DNA from: Apostichopus japonicus
Lineage: Eukaryota > Echinodermata > Holothuroidea > Aspidochirotida > Stichopodidae
Assembly: GCF_037975245.1 (NCBI RefSeq)
Contig: NC_092581.1
Location: 1,688,501-1,752,500 of the forward strand
Direction: 5' to 3'
Length of the DNA stretch: 64,000 nucleotides
Part shown: in pieces, positions 1 through 12,893 of the stretch
How positions within the stretch are numbered: the first letter of the stretch is position 1
Layout of the letters: the number at the start of each line of letters is the position of its first letter
Notes under the pieces: model-generated
Seen by the model: the letters and a program-made list of their open reading frames with translations, nothing else
What the model was told of the DNA's origin: nothing
Databases searched by the model: none
Translations under genes and position numbers: made by a program

Positions 1-720
1 TCCCCCCCCCAAAAAAAATAATGCACAGTGGCAAAACTAATGGCAGGTATGATATTGTTTCCAATACACTAGTAACTGCACAGCTACTTTCATGATGGGT
101 AAAAAGAGCAATTTGCTTAGTGTGAATACTTATTCAGTTCTAGGAAAAAGGGAACGAGCTTGTTATCCTTACAATATTCACCAAATGTACTTTACACTGA
201 ATCTGAGGACGGAGGAAATAAACTTGATGTATTCTTTAACGTTCGGAAAATTCCACTCTCCTCAACTCTGTTGTACTCCATCGCCCTTCGGTAAGACTGA
301 ATATTACTCAGTGATATTCATCACGGTTAGGGATACTTCTTTCCGGGGGTGGGGTGGGGTTGGCGGGGACATAAATTTAAAAACTGCACTCATTCAATAC
401 AAAAACTTGGTATCAATTCCATATAAGTTAGGTAACATCTTCGCTTGCGAACTACCATAAATAGAACATTTTAACCGAATTTAAACATCCCTGAATTATG
501 CTTGACACTCCTGCTACACCCGCTCGGGTTTATTTAGCAGCGAAGTAAATCTTTGTACGCAAGACAGACTCATTGGTTAGTTTTGAAATTAATTCCAACT
601 TTCTTTGCACATGACCATATCTGTGACCCGCTCGCAAACAATAGTCCTACAACCCATTGTCTCCAGCATACAGTTAATAATTATTTTATACAATGCGAGC
701 ATCATATCCATCTTGTACTC

Positions 721-3700
721 TCAACGTACCAATCCCAAATGGAAGAAACTTGAAACTGTACCTGGCTCTTCCTCCTTCTGTACGGCTTTATGAGATTGAA
801 CGACCCTTTGACCTAGCATCTTGATCTCTGCTACCAGTCTCTTCACGGAATCCTCTGATTTTACTATGCTGTCCTTCAACGTCTAAGCAGAAAGATGGAT
901 TAATAATCAATCACGCAAAGATGGATTAATAATCAATCACACAAAGATGGATTAGTAATCAAACACACAAAGATGCATTAATAATCATCGTTGCTTACAA
1001 ATTTCTCTTTTGTTATACAACCCACAGGGGAAATGAATTCCACCCCACCAAGATGGGGAATATTTTCACTTTCATTAAAGGACTAGTTCAGGTGTCACAA
1101 ATGTTTATCTTATATGAAAGAGGACAATAAAAGAAATCCAATAGTGAAGAAATTATTCAAATATCTTTTTCCGTTTAGGAGATATTCAAGTTTTAAGTTC
1201 TATCTGATTGTGTAGAAACTGCTAAAATCAGACTAGCTGTAACGTCATATCCTCACAGTCCTGAAAAGTCTTTGTTATTTAATTAAAATATTTTGTAAGA
1301 TTTTATGACTTACAACCAAAAGATATGTCAGGAGATCTCATATGTGTCAAGGGAAGTATTTGAGATTTAACATCTGAAGAATGTTTGATTATATTTTTTT
1401 AGATTTGAGACAAAAAATGTAATTAATTTTTAATGAAAGATATTGACACATGTTAAGGAAGTGAGGATGTGACATCACAACCTCACAGTTAGTCTTGCTA
1501 CACCAGTCATTTGCAAAGAAATTTTGAAATCTTCAAAGTGTGATATCTCCTTAACAGAGCATGCTATCATGGTAGTTTCTTTCATACAAGATAGACATGT
1601 CAGACACCTGAACCAATCCTTTAAATGACGTGTTAACTTTTCCCCCATAAGGTCTGTTCATACCAAGGTCTCTTATGCTATTGTCTTGTACAGGAGCTGA
1701 CGTCACTTACTCTCTCTGTTGGGATCTGGGTAGGAGTTGAAATTTAAGCCCCAATGAATGAGCTGGAGCTTGCGGATTAAACACCAAATGCTTCATCACC
1801 TACAGCAGTGGGTAGTTTCACTCAGCATTCTATTAAACACGAATGTAGTGTAAGCAAGGAAACTTGAAATTTTCAACATGTTACATGATGTTGCATGTCA
1901 GTCGCAATGTAACATTGCATCTAATGATATTAAACACCAACAATGTTAGGACAGCCCTTGAACAAAGCGATTAAACTTACATTAAACTAATGAAACTATA
2001 CTCAAATTGACAGTTGAATGATCCATTAATTAATAGTTTTGTCATCTCACCTTCATTCTGTCATGGATTTCTTCATTAGTCATCTTAATTCCTTGCATAC
2101 CTTGAAGGTAGCCATCTTTATCAATCATATCTTTCCTGTCGAGAAAAACAGAAACGAATGAAACTTGCCTAATAAACTCCCTTGTTATGGGATCTAAGCA
2201 TCTATTACGATTAAAACATAAGACAAGATGTCAATCCATGGCATCTCATCTCTTCTATGATGGAATGGATCTACAATGCACTTTGACCTTTAACAACTGC
2301 ATAATTTCTAATTTAAAATTTGTCCAATGATAGTCTACATATTTTATGGTTTAGGACATATTTAAAATATACAGCTAAATGAATGGTAGGTAGGAGATTC
2401 AGCATACAACCATATATGCACATGATACACATAGACCAAATGAATTTCTGATACATGTATAATAGACATGTATTTGTGTGTGTGGTGGGAGGGGGCTACT
2501 AAGTAGAATAGACCTGTTCAAGAAATATGTGCATGTTTTTAGGGATCGTTAAAAAAAGCAAATTAGCATTATAACATACTCAGCAGGTTTTTTCAAACGC
2601 TTGTTTATTTGATGTCCTGTTGAAAAAAAGTGGAGAGTCAATGAATGACCTTTGCAGGTGTATGTTCTTGGACAAGTCAACTTCGTAAATTTCTCTGTTT
2701 GAAACTCCACTGCTAGCTTATATCTCCACTACTAGATATCATTGGTGTATCTGCATTCTTTATGTGATCCAAATTGGTATTTACATTCCTAAATGTGACC
2801 CAACTTTTATTAATGTCTCTACCTGTGTTTTTATTTTGGGGGGTTGAACTGGGCGTATGAGTAATGAAAACTAACCTTATTAAATGAATATTTCCTCTTT
2901 GTTTGTTATCTATTATTCTCTGTCAGTACAAGTACTTCCTGATAAAAGACAAACTTTGTAAAAAAAAAATCCATAGGAGACACTAATAGTGTTAATAACA
3001 ACAAAAGAATGCGTACGAAGGAAGCTGATATACTGTATTTATTGAGATGTGTTTCTTAAATTATTATTAATATTAAATATTTTTAATATGTACACAAAAT
3101 ACCAATTGGATAACTGTTCTACAAGAAGAAAATAAGTTTCAAATACAGTATTTTTTAAACATGGGATTAGTATTGGAATAAAGAAGGTTGGACTTTATAA
3201 TCTTCCTTTTATCTTATTTAAAATTGTAGGACTGGGTTTTCCAAGACCTTTTTTTGTTTACGAGCATGTACAGTGGTTTGGCAATGCATTGTTGTAGCCT
3301 TTAGAACAAAAGGGATTTAGTACGTAACAAACTAGATTAGGTTATGACATATTATACACACTGTTCCATAAAAAATCGTAAAAACATCCTACCTGTAGTA
3401 AAGGATTAGTGTAATCTCTACAATTGTTTGTTGCTGTTTTCCCAAGACTGTATCAGATTCCATTTCACTTCCATAGTCCTCCTCATATAGATCAACTTGA
3501 ACAAAAAAAATTATTAAAATGCTATGAATGATATCTGTTTCAGAATTAGGCATGAACCCAACAGGTAATTGAATTGCCACTGGTAGTAGTTTTACTGAAG
3601 TGTAATCTTTTTGGCAAACAGGTATTGAAAAATCCCAATCTGCTCTTCTCAGCTATGGTGGTTAGCACAATATAGCTATCTCTAGTTGATCTTAGCATCA

Positions 3701-6700
3701 TATGACCAATTCTTCAGCATCAATTTAAGATACAGTACAGTATTTTACTGAGTATTTTGTAGTGTGACTACAACTATGACTTGAACAGAAGCAAAAGAAA
3801 CAGGTCTATGCAGTCACGATTGTGTGTATGGATGTATATGTGTATATGTAAGTGACATGCATGTGATGCCACTTGTAAACATAATAACTTGATACTTAAG
3901 GCAAACTTCAGTTGAGCTCATGCTAGGTAGGTAGAATACCTTTTTGTGAGTACATGGTCCCTATTGCTTTTGGTTGAGGTCAAAGTTCATGTGAGGTAAA
4001 AAGAACTGTTAACCTTTTAATCATCATAATTTGAGACAAACTTCAATTAAATTCATGCTTGTTATGTAGATTATTCATAGTGAAGAAGTACATGGTCCCT
4101 ATTGTTTTTCTCAAAGGACAACAGATGTCAAACACTGACAACCTTTTAAACACCTTATCTTGACAAGACATACTTCAATTGAGCTCATACTTAGTATGTG
4201 TATTCTTTCGAGTGTTTATATGATCCATATTGTTTAATGTGGAGGTTAACAGTGGTCAAACATAAAAACCTTGTAAACAATATATCTTAATGAGGTAAAA
4301 TTCAATTGAGCTTATACAGTACTTGGTGGGTAGGTTACCCATAGTAAGGTAAGTAGGTTTTCTTCTGTGCCAGATGGCTCATAAGGTCAGTGCTTAAACC
4401 TGGTTTCCATGATGCAAGTGAAATTAGAGTGAAACACTCCCCCAATCCGTCAATCCGTTGCTAACTAACCCCTAGCCGAAGCTAGCACACATTTTAGAGA
4501 TGGGTGGACTGAAGCAAATAGAGTAAAGTGTCTTGCACAAGGACTTAACGTATTGACCATGCCACGTGTGGGACTCAGACTCACAACCTGTGTGTTGCGA
4601 GTCGAATGCACAAGGCACTAAGCCACCATGCCCCATAGTGAGTGAATTATTTCTATTACTTTTTTTCGGCAGTCAAAGGTCATGTGCGGTCAACAGAGGT
4701 CCAGCAATGTGTGGGACTGTGTGCGTGCCATTAGTGCAAAGTGAACCTTTTTCAGATTGGACTTTGTTTGGGGACCCCTGCATATGTCCCTGGCTTAAGG
4801 ATAATAATTTTCCTTACCAGGCAACAATGCTTTTTGCCTTGTTGGACAAACTCTCTTTGGGGTTGATCTGGAAGAACATGCTTGGTCAAGATCGCTACTT
4901 TCACTATCTTCATCCAGGGTACCTGCAAACCAAAATAAAAAAAACATGTACTATTTAATTTTAAATATGAAATTAATTCTTTCAACATGAAATTGATAGG
5001 TAGATTAGTGTTCAACCGATTAACCTAATCGGAATCGGAATCGGTACGAATATTGCATAATCGGAACATAATCGGAATCGGTAAAAATTACGTGGAATAC
5101 CAGTTATGTCATACCGATTATTCAAAATATATGGAAGGTGAAAATATCATTATTCAAAAACATATGGAAGTTGAAAATATCAACTGATGTATTAGGTTTG
5201 TTCTTTTACTACGAAATATTAAAATAAGACACCCTCTATACGTCTTTCACAGTGTATACTTTCATCAATTTACGCTGCCAGGGTCGCCGATTTTGCTTCC
5301 CTCGTGGTTAGTGACTTCAAATTTCTTGGCACAGTAGGCATAGCAGCAATACCAATTTCGCGAATTAACGAATGTGCTCGACAGGGTCGGAAATAAGCGG
5401 GAGCGATGTGCTGAAAAGCCCTCCTAAAGCACAATTACGAGTTTGAAAAAGAAATATAAGAAAATCGCAATCGTTATATCAGGTGTCTGTGTAAAATTAA
5501 TTTTGACATGCGTTTGCTTTAGCTAGGAATTGCAGTTGCAGCGCGAATCGCGCAAACAGTTTTCACATCTCACATCAAATTTGAAGCAGTGCGGTAGGGT
5601 CGCGCACAATCCCCGGGAAGTTACCGTGGAAAATTACAGCGTGCACGAAGCAATTTCAGTACCAGCGAAAATAACCTAAAATCCTCACAAATCTCCGACC
5701 ACATGGTAGCCTTACTTCACACTAAGTCAACTGCATGAAAATCTAACCCTGACATCTGTTTATTCGCTCTAGTTGTGTCGCAAATAAAAAATAAAAATAT
5801 CCACGGAAACTGCAATCTTCGACCACATGTTAGCCTAACAACCACACTAAGTCAATGAGAAATGTAGCCTAACCATCGGTTTGCCAAAAAAAAAAAATGC
5901 GTAGCAAACTTTCAATTTGCTGGAAATCGGCATATGTTTGGAAGGTACTGTAAGTGATAAGTCTTATAGAGGTAATGTTATATTTTATATTGGAGTAGTT
6001 TCTAGTTGTTATTATTTCTTTACATCAATCTGGTATTACATTTTAGAGTAATTTTAAACAAGTTACGATGGTACAATTTGCTTTTCAGTTTGATTGGCCT
6101 AAGCTTACATTTTCTAATTGAACCTGAATAGAGTTAAATAGGTAACGAATAGGTATGTTTAACTTGAAGTTCGTAACATTTCTATTTGTTCATAAACAGT
6201 ATAATACTGCAAATAAGTAGAAAATAATGTAGGAATGAAGGCAACATGTCATTAAAATTTACACTTTGGTAAAGATTGAAGATGGATGGCTTGTCTGAGA
6301 TACTTTTTGAGATGGATATTTTGAGTAACTATTCTTAGCCCATTACAAGCCATTAACAGGTGACATTCACGTCGAGGTGGTTAGGCCATTCGCTTAGCAC
6401 AGTACTGACTAGGTAGGATGTCATATTTCCGTATTTTGGAAATTTAAAAAAAAAAAAAACACTTTTTTTTTCTTTCCGAGAAACTCCAGAGGTAATTTGG
6501 TACATACAAAATGATACCTTAGAGCCTTGTATAACAACGAAGCAAAAGGAAACAGGGGAAAATCACAACAATTATTGTTTCTGTCAAACTTTATTGCCGA
6601 TTTCGTATATAGGGGATATTTTCTCATTTTCAAATAATCGGAATCGGAATCGGTACGATTATGGAAAAAATAATCGGTAATCGGTATTTTCTGTTATGCA

Positions 6701-9700
6701 TAATCGGTTGAACACTAAGGTAGATATTGATGGTTTGACATATAAGAATGTCAGGTATCCTTTGACTCCATATTCAAGAACATCATATCACTACAAATAT
6801 TGTATTCTAATAATTAATTTACAACAGTGTGATTTCTTCTGACTAGTAGCCGTAATGGTAGACTTACATGGACTGTACTGTATGTTAATCAGTCCATCTA
6901 CAGTATTCAGCCCATAGCCATGTACTGTTGGACACCTCACTAAAGTATGTCATTCAACACATGTGTTGTTCAGAATGATTTAGTAAGCACACTTTTTTAA
7001 CTACCCTTTATTTTTTGCAGTGGCATAGTGAGAGGAGCAAGGGAACTTTCCCCAAGTCGCAGGGTATAGGGCACCCTGCCCCTGGGTGCTGATAATGCTC
7101 ACTACTGTATGCCACTGATCGCACTTGGAGTTTTTGCATGCAAGACATAATCAAAATTTGCAATATGTTGAAGAAAATACAGCTAAATATTACAACAAAC
7201 TGAATGTTGTACATATGACACCCAGCATGCAGCCATCCATGCGTGTGCATACTGTAGTAGGACACTTGTCACTGGTCCAACTTATTCCAGGGAGTTCATA
7301 CAGTTATGGATTTACCACCAGAGAGAAGACATGTACACGAATAAATAGGAGGTGGTATACATGTGATTTCCACTATCTTAAACAATATTTTGTGTCACCT
7401 TTACATATATAAGTAACATTAGGTATACACATACATACCAAATGAGTAACATATTTAATGAGTAACATTAGGATATTCAAAATTTAAAATACCTCAAAAT
7501 ATTGAAATGTTGAAATTATATACCTGATCAATGAATGGTAAGTAGGACATTTAGCATACAACCATTTACGAATGAGGGTGAGACACTTGTTACTGGTCCA
7601 TCTTATTTCGGGAAATTATTAGTTAAAGGAATTGTCTGGTGGAAGATTTTGATACATTGTCCTTGTAGTTATTTATAAATTTTTCTCTTGCTAACCATGT
7701 AAAAATTGTCCCCATTCGACGTTTTCTTCTTGTAGAAATCTGGTTTTCAAATTCACCAGTTTCTCATGTTATGTAACCCACTTATTCACCTGCCCGATTA
7801 CGTAACATATGGTATCATTTCGTATAGCGTTGCACAAAATATTCTCTCACACTGAAACCACAGTTCTTAAACTGTTCTTCGAAATCGCAGAAATAAAATT
7901 CACGGATCAAATTTACAGGTAAAGAGAAACTTGAAAGGCATTTGGAACACCGAAAGATGAAACTTGGCGGAACCGATGTCAGAGCAGCTTAGGCTTCGCA
8001 GAACTGTCCGATTGTAAACGTTAGAGTAGCCTACATGCGAACATTCTTCGCGCAGGAGCTGGATAGTGCAAAAACAACGAAGAGTCTGCTGTTAAAACTT
8101 ATCTTGTGTTACACAAAGACAACGAAACCACCGATCCACTAAATATATGGCGGATTAAGGAGTTCTTGAAAACATATCTAAGAAATTTCACTGAAAATTA
8201 AGGAAGAAATTAATCTGTATACAAACGTGGTTTTTGTTGTGATTACTGTAGGTACTGTATGAAGCGTTGGTTATGTCGCAATCATGCATTAGCATACTGT
8301 AGTTGATGTCATATTGGAAGTGTCCATCCTTAACGATTAAAAAATCTTTTCTCTGTCAAATGCAACATTAGCGTTCTCATACTTTGACAACATGTTTGGA
8401 AAAGTATTTATCATTTTTTAAGGTAACTTCTTTGGGCCACCAGACAATCCTTTTAAGGATGATAAACCTGTCTAGCTCTTATTGAAGCACTACACGAACT
8501 TTGAATGTTTTGTTACATCTTCCATACACTAGGTATAGACTAAAGAATTCCTGCTATATATAGAATGAACATAGACTTCTGTGTGTCATGAACACATGTG
8601 GCCTCCACTTATCAAACCTAAAATGAAATATTTTTTGTCAACTTACAAAAAAGGCAACATTAGGGGGACATCTTAAATCCATATTCCTTATATGTTAAAG
8701 ACATGTAGCTCAATGAATACTGTAGTAGGTAGGCCATTCAGCAAGCAGCCATGTACTGTAAGACAAAGTTTGTTACTGGTCCATCTTTTGTCAGGGAATT
8801 TATAGTTGAGTATGCTAAACGTTTACCTAGGTCACTGTAGCCCTATATGTCCATGACCTTTGAATACATATTCCATATACTACATTCTGTACTCCACAAT
8901 GTACAATGTACATGGATTTGTGTGTTTGGAAAGGGGGGGGGGCTACTAAATAGGAGAGACCCATTGAAGACGTGCGTACATGTTTTAGGAATTATCATGT
9001 ACTGTACACACATTGCTTCCACCGTCATATGTCAAATTAAACATTAATTATGTGTCAACTTACACATAGGCAACAATAGGGGGACATATTCATATATATA
9101 TGTTCAAGAAAGGAAAGGCATATAGCTGAATGAATGGAATGTAGATCATGAGCATGCACCAACGTACAGTTAAGACAAAATTTGTCACTGGACCATTTTA
9201 TTTCGGGGAATTCATAGTTGAGGATGTTTAACATTAGCCTAGCTGGCTCTCACTGTAGCCATACATGACAATTAAATACATATTCCATATACTACATTCT
9301 GTACCCCACAATGTACAATGAACATGGATTTGTGTGTTTGAAAAAGGGGGGGGGGGCTACTAAGTAGGAGAGACCCATTGAAGACGTGTGTACATGTTTT
9401 AGGAATTATCATGTACACACATTGCTTCCACTGTCTTATGTCAAATTAAACATTTCGTGTCAACTTCAACATAGGCAACATTAAGGGGACATATTCATAT
9501 ATATGTTAAAGACATATACAGCTAAATGAATGAAATGTAGATCATAAGCATGCACCAATGTACAGTTAAGACAAAATTTGTCACTGGACCATTTTATTTC
9601 TGGGAATTCATAGTTGAGGATGCTAAACATTAGCCTGTAGCATTAAACTGTAGCTAGCTCTCACTATAGCCCTGTACATGACATTTAAATACATATTCCA

Positions 9701-10709
9701 TACTACATACCTCACAATGTGCAATTGACATGGATTTGTGTGTGTGTGGAGGGAGAGGGGCTACTAAGTTGGAAAGACCCATTGAAGACAAATGTCAAAT
9801 TAAACAATTTGTGTCAACTTACACATAGGCAACATTAGGGGGACATATCCATATGTTAAAGACATACAGCTAAATGAACAGTACAGTTAAGACAAAGTTT
9901 GTCATTGGACCATTTTCTCTGGGAATTTATAGTTGAGGATGTTAAATATTAGCCTAGCTAGTTCTCACCGAAGCCCTACATGACCTTTGAATACATATTA
10001 CATACTACATACCTCAAAATGTGCAATGGACATGAATTTGTGTTTTTACGTGGAGGGAGAGGGGGCTATTATGTAGGAAAGACCCATTGAAGACATATGA
10101 ACATGTTTTAGGGACTGTCATGTACACATATGTGGCTTTTACTGTCTCACAGGCCTATCAAATGAAATACCTTATGTCAACTTACACATAGGCAACGTTA
10201 GGGGAAATATTCATATGTTGAAGACAAGCTATTTAGCCCATGTACCCCTGCTTATCTCAAACCCTGGGTCCATCTTATTTCAAGGAATTTATAGTTGAGG
10301 GTGCTAAACATTTGCCTAGCTCTCACTGTATCCCTATATGACCTTTGGATACATATTCCATACTACTTACCTCACAGTGTCCAATGCCAATAGACATATG
10401 AGTGGAGGGGGGGGGGGGGCTACTAAGTAGGATAGAATGAAAGGTGGTTATGACATTCAGCACACAGCCAAGTACAGTAAAACAAAGTTTGTCACCAGAC
10501 CTGTATTGGGGTACACTTCAATCCGAACATCACAAAAGACATTTTTTGTATATGTACGCAGTTGTCGAACTCATTATCAATCAATACATGAAATATCAAA
10601 CCATTCTTACCTGTCAAGGTTTTGTGTGCTCGCTTCAGTGGATGACTACTGTCGCAGGAGCTTGTTTCAGATTCTGTAACATTTTCACAACCTTCCTCAT
10701 CTGGTGGAA
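721..10709 (-). CDS. Unrecognised acidic/coiled-coil protein, last five exons (5'-partial)
   Basis: Five minus-strand exons join in one frame: 10709-10611, 4922-4818, 3495-3393, 2135-2051 and 882-721 (stop TGA). All four introns are GT/AG and the phases agree at every junction (1, 1, 2, 0), which is strong support although I do not recognise the family. The readable product is about 184 residues. It starts with an acidic Ser/Thr-rich stretch (TESETSSCDSS, then LDEDSESSDLD), followed by a basic patch, another acidic stretch (DLYEEDYGSEMESD) and a helical C-terminus rich in K/E/M/I/V (EIHDRMKTLKDSIVKSEDSV) that looks like a coiled coil. It has no membrane segment. The first exon seen begins with two bases of a split codon, so at least one upstream exon exists; I could not find it between 10.7 and 16.7 kb. 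Introns of 1-6 kb hold transposons and satellites. The acidic, Ser-rich composition hints at a nuclear or regulatory protein, but that is only inference. Confidence 0.72.
891..994. repeat. 26-bp tandem repeat, four copies
   Basis: The motif AAAGATGGATTAATAATCAA recurs at 891, 917, 943 and 969, an exact 26-bp period. The array starts 7 bp from the AG acceptor (884-883) of the last minus-strand exon. It therefore probably makes up the branch-point and pyrimidine region of that intron: read on the minus strand it gives TTATTAATCC and a short CATCTTT tract. It carries no AG acceptor of its own. Confidence 0.8.
995..2050 (-). other. Last intron of the coiled-coil gene, unique DNA
   Basis: AT-rich intron sequence without a recognisable exon, RNA gene or mobile element. 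It contains a loosely repeated theme (fragments like ATGTGACATCACAACCTCACAGT near 1470 and AACGTCATATCCTCACAGT near 1240, in similar contexts), suggesting an old duplication of about 250 bp. Confidence 0.4.
3870..4340. repeat. Degenerate tandem modules of a dispersed repeat, about 120 bp each
   Basis: Three to four diverged modules follow one another. Each contains 'acttcaattgagctcat', then 'agtacatggtccctattg', then 'gaggtcaaag' and 'aaccttttaa'. The same vocabulary appears in the intron repeats near 21.4, 38.5-40.6 and 51.7-53.1 kb, so this is probably an old member of one dispersed family. It lies in an intron of the minus-strand coiled-coil gene and has no coding capacity. Confidence 0.55.
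5006..6717. mobile_element. Non-autonomous hAT-type DNA transposon with 8-bp target duplication
   Basis: The left end begins TAGTGTTCAACCGATTA and the right end finishes with its exact reverse complement, TAATCGGTTGAACACTA, giving a perfect 17-bp terminal inverted repeat. AGGTAGAT flanks both sides (4998-5005 and 6718-6725), an 8-bp target-site duplication as expected for the hAT superfamily. Subterminal copies of AATCGGAATCGG occur at both ends, as hAT transposase-binding repeats often do. The 1.7 kb interior has no long open frame, so the copy cannot make transposase and would need help in trans. It sits in the intron between the 10.7 kb and 4.9 kb exons of the coiled-coil gene. Intact TIRs and duplication suggest a fairly recent insertion. 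Confidence 0.85.
7120..7640. repeat. Outlying copy of the 8.5-10.5 kb satellite family
   Basis: Contains the same string of motifs as the satellite block to its right: 'cagctaaat' near 7180, 'gacacttgtcactggtcca' near 7262, and again 'gacacttgttactggtccatctta' near 7582. A further scrap of the family ('gggggctactaagtagaatagacc') is at about 2490. The copies are diverged and non-coding. Confidence 0.5.
8460..10520. repeat. Degenerate satellite-like tandem repeat, units of about 300-415 bp
   Basis: Five to six head-to-tail units share an ordered set of motifs: 'acatattccatactacat', 'ctcacaatgtacaatg', 'catggatttgtgtgt', a poly-G run followed by 'ggctactaagtagg', 'gacccattgaagac', 'tgtcaacttacacataggcaacattagggggacat' and 'gacaaagtttgtcactgg'. 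The poly-G/ggctac landmark falls at about 8941, 9355, 9759, 10064 and 10418, so unit length falls from about 414 to 305 bp through deletions. Divergence between units is substantial, so the array is not recent. It fills the intron immediately downstream of the 10611-10709 exon of the minus-strand gene. Confidence 0.75.
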
Positions 10710-10859
10710 CTGAAAGATATGTGCAAAAGATCATGAAGAATTTGTATCTACAGAGTATATAGTTCATAATTGTTTAAGAATGAAACAGATCAAACAGTAA
10801 GCTAATGGGGCCTTACTTTACTACTGTAACGTAAGCTAGGCGTTTTGGACTAGTCACTC

Positions 10860-11633
10860 TCTGCTGCTGATGCTGAAGCAATGTTGCATATCTTTGGAGA
10901 CATTGCTGATGACTATGGCTTGGTGATTCATCCGGACAAGACAGAATACATGATTATTCAAACTTCTATGAGTGTTGATACCATCTATTATAGAGGCAAC
11001 CCTCTGAAGCGTACACCTGAGTTTAAATACCTTGGCACCTAAATCACCGACAATCTCAACGATAGTCGTGAGATCCGTGCTCGTGTAGCCATGACAAAGG
11101 CAACCCTCAACAACTGTGCATATTTTAAGTCGCATCGTATCTCTATGGATGTTAAACTCCACCTGACCAGAGCTCTGGTTGCATCTCGTCTTACATACGG
11201 TTGTAGCACCTGGACCATAAAAGCGGCTGACATGAGTCGCCTTGACGCTTTAGGTAGAGAAATTTGGCGACGTTTGCTTGGTCTCACATGGAAGGACCAT
11301 GTGTCGAATGAGGAACTAAACACTAAGATTGCGGGCCGATGGCTATTCTCGTCTGAAACTGTTCTTCAACATAAAGCAAAATGGTTCGGACATGCTGTAC
11401 ATTGTGGAGGCCTTACATGTGCTGTACTCTGTGGGCTACCCTGCGGTTACAAACGTAAGCCAGGCCGACCGCATTTACGATGGATTGACAATCTAACCAA
11501 ATGGTCCGGCGGTTCTGCAGCCCAGCTACTCGAAGATGGCAGGCACCAGATTAACAGTATAAAAGGTTACAAACCTAAGAATGTTTATAATCTTCGGGGA
11601 GGTCAACGGGCCAATTTGGCTAATGACTATTGA
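10860..11633 (+). pseudogene. 5'-truncated LINE reverse transcriptase, C-terminal part
   Basis: One frame reads about 255 residues of a non-LTR reverse transcriptase 3' end. It begins at DADAEAMLHIFG and GLVIHPDKTEYM (the end of the RT palm), passes EFKYLGT into the thumb (RLTYGCSTWTIKAAD) and ends with SNEELN, KWFGHAVHCGG and KPGRPHLRWIDNL, the C-terminal signature common in RTE-like and related LINEs. An in-frame TAA stop at 11040 directly follows YLGT, and the fingers, the catalytic YxDD box and the endonuclease are missing. It is a dead 5'-truncated insertion, the usual outcome of target-primed reverse transcription. The clade cannot be fixed by eye. It is unrelated to the minus-strand exon ending at 10709. 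Confidence 0.8.
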
Positions 11634-12351
11634 TTGTTTGTGTTTCAAGGGTTTTAAGTTTTGTTTTGCTTGAACCTTTTATTTATTTACAAGTTTATTA
11701 AATAATTGCTATACGTAATAATTTATGTTTTATGGTGTTGCTTCATATTTCTTATTTGTGTCGATGGCCACCAAAACTAATGAATGGGTGATCGTGATCG
11801 GGTAAATAAGTGAGGTTCCTTATCTGACCGACGATCGGGTAAATATCCACAACGTTTACTAAAACCTACACAACACAGTAACTGCTGTTTGCACAATTCT
11901 TAACCACTTTTACTAGTTTTAGCAATAAGTTTTTCCTACTTAACTATGCGTAGCACATCTTCATCAAGGACAATATCTTGTGATTATATTTTAAAAATGA
12001 ATTCAGTGATAAAAGACTTCAAATTTTGCCAAAACATAACACACAAAATAAGGCAGGGCGGGCTTCTAAGTATCGATGCTGTTACCAGGACATTTGTACC
12101 CAAACCGACATATCAGCCAGTGAAAACAAACAATAGATACATTCACTAAGTACTATGGTCTAGCTTGATCGCCAGAGCTAAAATACTCTTCTTCAGAAGT
12201 TTAAACTTCAAATAATTTCAAATAATTGTGTAGTTGTTATTTGCTACTAAACACTGATCGTTTAAGAAACAATTAAGTCAAGAATTTTTTTTTACTTAGC
12301 TAGAGCCATTATCTGTACGTTATCTGCACTACTCAAGAGTAGAACGACACA

Positions 12352-12790
12352 GTGATATCATACATGAATTGGCCTATATGTCCTTCTACTCTTAAAAATG
12401 CAGCTCAGATTTGGGACCCTTATAATGTCTCAGAAAAAGATCAAATACAAAAAATTCAAAGGAAGGCAGCACATTTTGTAACTTGTGATTTCTGTAGGCA
12501 ATCCAGCTTCACTGAGATCTTACAGACTTTTAAATGGGAACCCCTTATAGAAAGAAGGAAAAGGGCCAGACTCATGCTTTTTTATCAAATTATTAATGGC
12601 CTAGTTGCAGTCCCAAACGAGACTAATCCCTTCTTGAACCAGGGAGACGTGGCCGCTATACCAAAAAGAAAATTCCAGATAATCATCGTGCTTTTCAGTA
12701 TAGTTTCTATCCTAGGACTATAAAAGACTGAGAGCCCAAGTCTTGAGGTGTTTGAAACTAGATTGCCCACGCATTGTTTGTTAGTGTTAC
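12352..12790 (+). pseudogene. 5'-truncated LINE (CR1/jockey-like) 3' end, frameshifted
   Basis: The frame reads AAQIWDPYNVSEKDQIQKIQ, then RKAAHFVTCDF, SSFTEILQTFKWEPLIERRK and ARLMLFYQIINGLVAVP, the familiar C-terminal tail of CR1/L2/jockey-type LINE ORF2 proteins in invertebrates. Near 12680 the frame breaks: the expected ending (FQYSFYPRTIKD) continues in the next frame, and a TGA stands where such proteins usually have Trp. Everything upstream (endonuclease, RT core) is absent. It is an inactive fragment of a different LINE family from the one at 10.9-11.6 kb. Moderately sure of the clade, very sure of the LINE identity. Confidence 0.75.
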
Positions 12791-12893
12791 CAGCACTGCT
12801 GCCCTGCATAACAACATCCTCGTTGTGATACCCGAGAGGGGTTTTAACAAGTATTTAACAGAAACAGAAATACACTGTAGATTTGTGGGGTGT

